Shown in pieces: positions 60,174 through 64,000 of a stretch of 64,000 nucleotides of DNA. The notes under the pieces are model-generated. The model saw nothing but the letters and a program-made list of their open reading frames with translations. It was not told the origin of the DNA and did no database searches. A program made the position numbers and the translations under genes. The number at the start of each line of letters is the position of its first letter. Position 1 is the stretch's first letter. Source of the DNA: Noviherbaspirillum suwonense (lineage in GTDB: Bacteria > Pseudomonadota > Gammaproteobacteria > Burkholderiales > Burkholderiaceae_D); assembly GCF_900182955.1 (NCBI RefSeq), contig NZ_FXUL01000016.1, forward strand, positions 83,201 through 147,200, in the 5' to 3' direction.

Positions 60174-61331
60174 CTACACCAGCTTGGTGCGGGACTCGGC
60201 GCGCAGCCCCAGCATGACGACCGGATTCAGGCACCAGTGGCCGCGCACCAGGCGCGCATAGACCGCCATGTAAAGCAGCACCTGCAGCGCGACCAGGTTG
60301 AATGCCATCCAGGGCTTGTCGCCCACCGTGACGGCGGCGAAGCTGGCCAGGCAGAGCCAGAGCGTGACGATGCAGGCGACGATGGAATTGCTCTTCCAGC
60401 GGGGCCGCGTGCTGGCCGGCATCCAGCGGCAGACCAGGCGCCGGTACAGCAGCGTATGCAGGTGCAGGCGGTCCGGCGCGCCGGGGCTGCACTTGCGGAT
60501 GACCTTGCGGCGGTAGATGCTGTACATGACCTCGATGACCGGATAGGCGCAGATCGCCAGCACCTGCCAAGGGCTGATCTCCGGCTGCCGGATGATGATG
60601 AGCACCGCGATCTCGGCCACCCAGAAGCCCGAGACATAGGCGCCGCCGTCGCCCATGAAGAGCCGGCCGGTCGGGTAATTCACCGCCAGGAAGCCCAGCA
60701 TCGTGCCGATGCCGGCCAGCACCAGCGTCACCACGAACATGTCGCCGGCCTGCCAGGCCAGCACCCCCATCCCGGCCAGCATGATGGTCACCGCGCCGCC
60801 GGCCACGCCGTTGAAGCCGTCGATGATGTTGATCGCATTGCTCACGCCGGCCACCGCGATGGCCGTGATCACCAACGCCAGCGGACCGTACTGCAGCAGG
60901 TGGTCGACGCCGTAGATGTCGAGGCGCGGCAGGTAGGCGCCGAGCAGCCATGCGGCCATCAGCGCGCTGCCGAAGGTCGCCAGCAGCCGCGCCCGCACCG
61001 ACACCCGCTTGGTCAGGTCCTCGGTCAGTCCCATCAGGAAGCACGGCATGCCGGCCAGAAGCAGCAGCAGCAGGTCCTTGCTGTGCGCGCGCAGCGCCGG
61101 ATGCTGGTCGCCGACGAAGCCGAACAGCACCACCGCGGCCACGCCGCTGCACAGCGCGATGCCGCCGACGCGGGGCACCGGCTTGCGATGCATTTTCTGG
61201 ATCGCCGCCATGTCCATGTCGAAGGTGTAGCGTCCGTGCCAGCCCTCGGTCCAGATGATCATCAGGCTGATCAGAAAACTGGTCGCCGCCGGCACGGCCA
61301 GCGACGCCCACATGTCGAAGGCCGGGATCAT
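60174..61331 (-). CDS. Undecaprenyl-phosphate sugar-1-phosphate transferase (WecA/MraY family)
   Basis: 385 residues, about ten membrane segments. The family motifs [34 protein letters not shown] and FMGDGGAY (metal-binding aspartates) and the cytoplasmic HLHTLLYRR loop are all present. It transfers a sugar-1-phosphate, usually a HexNAc, to undecaprenyl phosphate and so starts repeat-unit assembly. First gene of the minus-strand run from here to 39.3 kb. Confidence 0.93.
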   Translation of the reverse strand: MIPAFDMWASLAVPAATSFLISLMIIWTEGWHGRYTFDMDMAAIQKMHRKPVPRVGGIALCSGVAAVVLFGFVGDQHPALRAHSKDLLLLLLAGMPCFLMGLTEDLTKRVSVRARLLATFGSALMAAWLLGAYLPRLDIYGVDHLLQYGPLALVITAIAVAGVSNAINIIDGFNGVAGGAVTIMLAGMGVLAWQAGDMFVVTLVLAGIGTMLGFLAVNYPTGRLFMGDGGAYVSGFWVAEIAVLIIIRQPEISPWQVLAICAYPVIEVMYSIYRRKVIRKCSPGAPDRLHLHTLLYRRLVCRWMPASTRPRWKSNSIVACIVTLWLCLASFAAVTVGDKPWMAFNLVALQVLLYMAVYARLVRGHWCLNPVVMLGLRAESRTKLV

Positions 61332-61801
61332 CGCGGGCCTCCTGCCGTGCGGACCCGGCCGCCCGGATACGGCGGCATGCCCGTCGGGGCGCGCTTCACA
61401 TCGACAACTGGTTTCAAGGGCGAGACACGGCCCGCAATCGAATTCATTTTCCAGGCTCCCGGCGGAACACGTGACTGGTTTAACCGGCTGTTCAACTGTC
61501 CGCTGGTCGAATTCTACGGATTAGCCCTTGGCGCAATAAGTATGAAAACTTGATTAAAGCGGGGACAAAGCCACGCTTCCGATTCAAATTCACGATTAAA
61601 GGCAAGGTGTGTGGGTTTTTGCGATTTTCCTGCGATAGCTCAATAACCGGGCTGCCCTGCCCTTTACTGCGGGCCAAGTTCGATCATCGTCAAATATTGA
61701 CAAATCTTAAAGTGGCGCGCCGGCCATCCTCCTATTCTTGCTTCACGCAACGTTCCGGCGCTGCAAGCGCCATAAATCACCGGCAGGCAATAATCAATAA
61801 C
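61332..61801. other. Intergenic region, 470 bases
   Basis: A divergent control region for the polysaccharide genes (minus) and the LysR gene (plus), AT-rich in its right half. A small palindrome GTCAA-ATA-TTGAC lies at 61689-61701 and could bind a regulator. No gene is supported; the 84 extra codons in front of the LysR start here have no family features. Confidence 0.5.
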
Positions 61802-62803
61802 ATGAAACTGGTCGATATCAACAGCGAGTTGCTGGGGGAAAAGAGGCAAAACGGAGCGGCAACCGCGCGCAATGCGCGGCTCTACGACAGCCGCCGGATG
61901 CGGATCACGCTCAAGCAGTGGCGCATGCTGCATGCGGTCATCGACTGCAACGGCTTCAGCGCCGCGGCGGAATACCTGCATGTCAGCCAGTCGGCGATCA
62001 GCTATACGCTGGCGCGGATGCAGGAGCAGCTGGGCGTGGCATTGCTGAAGGTGGAAGGGCGAAAGGCGCACGTGACCGAAGAAGGCCGGGCGCTGATGGA
62101 ATATTCGCGCAACATCATCCGCGGAGCGATCGAACTGGAAGCGCTGGCCGAGAAGATGCGGCTGGGCTGGGAGCCGGCGCTGCGCCTGGTGGTCGACCAG
62201 GACTGCCCGCAGGCCTTCATCATGGCTGCGATGCGCTCCTTTCACCAGGCCGCCGCGCATGTCAAGGTCACGCTGGAGGAAACCGGCAGCGCCAGCGCGG
62301 AACTGGCGATCCTGCAGAATGCGGCGGACCTGGCCATCTGCGCCAACGTCCCGCCGGGACACATCGCGGAGCGCCTGCTGTCGATCGAATACGTCGCCGT
62401 CGCGCATCCATCGCATGCGCTGGCGAAGGCAAGCGCGCCGCTGACCGACGCCGACCTCGGCCGCCACACCCGCATCGTGCTGGGCAGCGACGCCGAAGCC
62501 CGGCAGCAGTCGGCAAGCCGCCGCCCCGGCGAGCCGGTGATGCACTGGCGCTTCAGCAGCCTGGACAGCGCGCTGGCCGCGCTCGAAGCCGGCCTCGGCT
62601 ATGCCTGGCTGCCGCTGAACCGGGTCGAACGGCTCACCAGGCAGGGCGTGCTGCAAGTGCTGGCCCTGCCCCCGTACTATCACAACCGCCGCGACTTCTA
62701 CCTGGTGCATGCGCAGAAGGCGTCGCCGGGCATCGGCGCCAGCAGCCTGTCCGGCCTGCTGCATTCGCATGCGGCGGTGATGATGCAGAGCGTCGACAGC
62801 TGA
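61802..62803 (+). CDS. LysR-family transcriptional regulator
   Basis: 333 residues. A helix-turn-helix (about 33-92: LKQWRMLHAVIDCNGFSAAAEYLHVSQSAISYTLARMQEQLG in pattern, shown here only in part by VSQSAISYTLARMQ) is followed by an effector-binding domain with LVVDQDCP and SSLDSALAALEAGLGYAWLP. The DNA-binding domain starts 32 residues in, so a shorter protein from the ATG at 61898 is possible. It diverges from the polysaccharide genes and is a candidate regulator of them. Confidence 0.9.
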   Translation: MKLVDINSELLGEKRQNGAATARNARLYDSRRMRITLKQWRMLHAVIDCNGFSAAAEYLHVSQSAISYTLARMQEQLGVALLKVEGRKAHVTEEGRALMEYSRNIIRGAIELEALAEKMRLGWEPALRLVVDQDCPQAFIMAAMRSFHQAAAHVKVTLEETGSASAELAILQNAADLAICANVPPGHIAERLLSIEYVAVAHPSHALAKASAPLTDADLGRHTRIVLGSDAEARQQSASRRPGEPVMHWRFSSLDSALAALEAGLGYAWLPLNRVERLTRQGVLQVLALPPYYHNRRDFYLVHAQKASPGIGASSLSGLLHSHAAVMMQSVDS

Positions 62804-62863
62804 AGGCGGAGGGCTGACCCGTGAACAGGCAGGGTAACTGCGGTTGCGAGGCGCGGCGGCCGG

Positions 62864-62950
62864 TTATTTGCGCCACCACCGATCGATCCAGAAAGCCAGT
62901 ACAACCAGCGCCAGCGCGGCAATCAGATAGTCGGCTAATTCCGGAGTCAT
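62864..62950 (-). CDS. 28-residue putative membrane peptide
   Basis: MTPELADYLIAALALVVLAF followed by WIDRWWRK: one hydrophobic helix with an acidic N-terminus and a basic, Trp-rich end, as in small inner-membrane proteins. AAGGAAA lies about 6 bases before the ATG. No family is recognised. The case rests on composition and ribosome binding site only. Confidence 0.5.
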   Translation of the reverse strand: MTPELADYLIAALALVVLAFWIDRWWRK

Positions 62951-63058
62951 GCACTTTCCTTGCAATTGTCAGACGAACGGCTGCTGTGATGGAACGCGGC
63001 AGCGCCAGGCAGGCGTGGCGCCGGCGTTGATTATGATGAACTCTTCCGGATAAAAACA

Positions 63059-63652
63059 GTGCGTGGCGAAAAAATGCGACCACGCCCACGGGCGCCCCGC
63101 GCAGGCCGCGCCCTGACCGCCCTGCTGCTGTCCGCCGCCATCGCCATCGCCACGATTTCCTCCTCCCTCGCCGCCAGCCTCCCTCTCGCCAGCGCCCCGG
63201 CGCTGACCCTGGACGCCGCGCGCCATGGCGTGACGCTGACCCTGGACGCCGTACATGGCGCCGCCTTGCGCCAGGTCGCCCGCGGCCAGCCCGCCGCGCT
63301 GCCCGGCGACCCGGCACGCTACCGTTCGGCGGTGCTGGTGCTGGACGATGTGACGCTGACCGCCGCCGGGGCCAGAGGCGGCTACTTTTACCGTATCTAT
63401 ATAGTCCCTGCCGGGGATGGGCAGGTCTCGGAGCGGCAACAGGTGGGCACGCTGGGGCCGTTCGAGGTGTCGGCTGCGCGGCAGCGGGGGGTCGGGGCGT
63501 TGCGGTACACGCTGGGTGGCGCGCTGGCGGGGAGCGGCGGCGAGCGCCTGGGAGCGGTGGAGGTGGTGTTCCGGCGGGCGGGCGGGGAGGATGTGGCGTT
63601 GATGGGGATTGGGGGGATGCGGGTTGAGTTGAGTACGGAGGTGGAGAATTAG
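63059..63652 (+). CDS. Secreted hypothetical protein
   Basis: 197 residues (GTG start; an ATG at 63074 would give 192). An Arg-rich n-region and a long hydrophobic stretch (ALTALLLSAAIAIATISSSLA) form a signal peptide. The mature part has RSAVLVLDDVTLTAAGARGGYFYRIYI and VGTLGPFEVSA, reminiscent of the beta-sandwich found C-terminal to some tyrosinase-type proteins, but the copper domain is absent. That similarity is tentative. It ends just before repeat copy 3. Confidence 0.6.
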   Translation: MRGEKMRPRPRAPRAGRALTALLLSAAIAIATISSSLAASLPLASAPALTLDAARHGVTLTLDAVHGAALRQVARGQPAALPGDPARYRSAVLVLDDVTLTAAGARGGYFYRIYIVPAGDGQVSERQQVGTLGPFEVSAARQRGVGALRYTLGGALAGSGGERLGAVEVVFRRAGGEDVALMGIGGMRVELSTEVEN

Positions 63653-63680
63653 GTAAACGGGTCGCGCGGAGGGGGTGGCG

Positions 63681-64000
63681 CCGCGCAGCGACCGTTGCGG
63701 TTGTCCGCGCAGCGACCGTTGCTGTTGCATTTAGCTCCGCGCAGCGACCGTTGCAGTTGCCTTTGAAGTGGCCGTTGCCGTTGCCGTTGCCCTTGCCCTT
63801 GCCCTTGCCCTTGCCGTTGCCCTTGCCCTTGCCGTTGCCCTTGCCCTTGCCCTTGCCGTTGCCCTTGCCCTTGCCCTTGCCGCTGCTTGTGAAGTGGCCG
63901 TTGCCGTTGCAGTGAATCCCCGTTGATGACGCCACGTCGCTGGTGCCGAAATCGGATAAAGAAGCGTCCGCTGTCTGAGCGAAGCGAGTTTCGGACGCTT
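63681..64000 (+). repeat. Structured repeat element, copy 3 (cut by window edge)
   Basis: CCGCGCAGCGACCGTTGC-type units at 63681, about 63704 and 63735, a hexamer array, the conserved block from about 63881 and hairpin A from 63939 to the edge. Bases 63917-64000 equal 38529-38612 of copy 1, same orientation. Confidence 0.85.
63771..63880 (+). repeat. Hexamer array (CCNTTG), about 18 units
   Basis: A run of CCGTTG and CCCTTG hexamers with a partly regular order. In copies 1 and 2 the same position has fewer hexamers, so length differs between copies. Minus-strand reading gives Gly-Lys/Gly-Asn repeats that are not credible protein. Confidence 0.9.

Noticed and set aside
62634..63935. A 433-codon minus-strand frame with Gly-Lys repeats
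   Set aside because: It starts in repeat copy 3, reads the hexamer array and then the shadow of the secreted-protein and LysR genes.

Overview
The window is a GC-rich chromosomal segment that looks betaproteobacterial, most likely Burkholderiales and probably Oxalobacteraceae. The clues are a neutral porin of the betaproteobacterial type, elongation factor P with arginine at the modified position together with its rhamnosyltransferase EarP, a MetNIQ transporter, and the general gene style. The family assignment is inference; no rRNA or other phylogenetic marker is present. Most genes are real on one strand and cast long shadow reading frames on the other, as expected at this GC content.

Layout. 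0-7.6 kb: uvrB (cut by the left edge), a class I aminotransferase, two tRNA-Asn genes each with its own promoter and terminator, a phospholipase D-type nuclease, a Crp/Fnr regulator and a sugar-phosphate nucleotidyltransferase. 7.6-10.4 kb: a minus-strand operon of beta-propeller protein, polysaccharide deacetylase-like protein and sterol desaturase. 10.7-20.6 kb: a signalling block with a periplasmic binding protein, a degenerate receiver-GGDEF protein, a GGDEF-EAL protein, a NarL-type kinase/regulator pair, a second Crp/Fnr paralogue, a receiver-HPt protein and a lone receiver. 20.8-25.1 kb: a five-gene operon for a tungsten-type aldehyde oxidoreductase (AorABC plus a MoaD-like protein and a small protein), preceded by a good sigma-54 promoter and an upstream palindrome. 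25.4-38.2 kb: a secreted DUF4832/DUF4874-type protein, efp, a porin, earP, metNIQ, a sensor diguanylate cyclase and a CHASE2 nucleotide cyclase.

39.3-61.3 kb is an exopolysaccharide locus: Wzc-like tyrosine autokinase, Wza-like export lipoprotein, a second DUF4832/DUF4874-type secreted protein with a Thr-Pro linker, a FemAB/BioF2-like acetyltransferase, three glycosyltransferases, an acyltransferase, an asparagine synthetase-like amidotransferase, a polysaccharide deacetylase, an O-antigen ligase/polymerase, a MurJ-like flippase, a UDP-HexNAc epimerase, a UDP-HexNAc 6-dehydrogenase and the initiating undecaprenyl-phosphate sugar-phosphate transferase. Together they predict a Wzx/Wzy-type polymer containing N-acetyl-galactosaminuronic acid, possibly amidated and O-acylated. 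A LysR regulator, a 28-residue membrane ORF and a secreted protein follow.

The most unusual feature is non-coding. A repeat element with three nested hairpins, 28-base tandem units and hexamer arrays occurs three times: two tail-to-tail copies at 38.29-39.31 kb and one running off the right edge from 63.68 kb. Stems differ between copies but stay paired, so structure is conserved over sequence, and two loops contain the heptamer GCGAAGC, known for forming an exceptionally stable DNA mini-hairpin. The copies bracket the exopolysaccharide locus.
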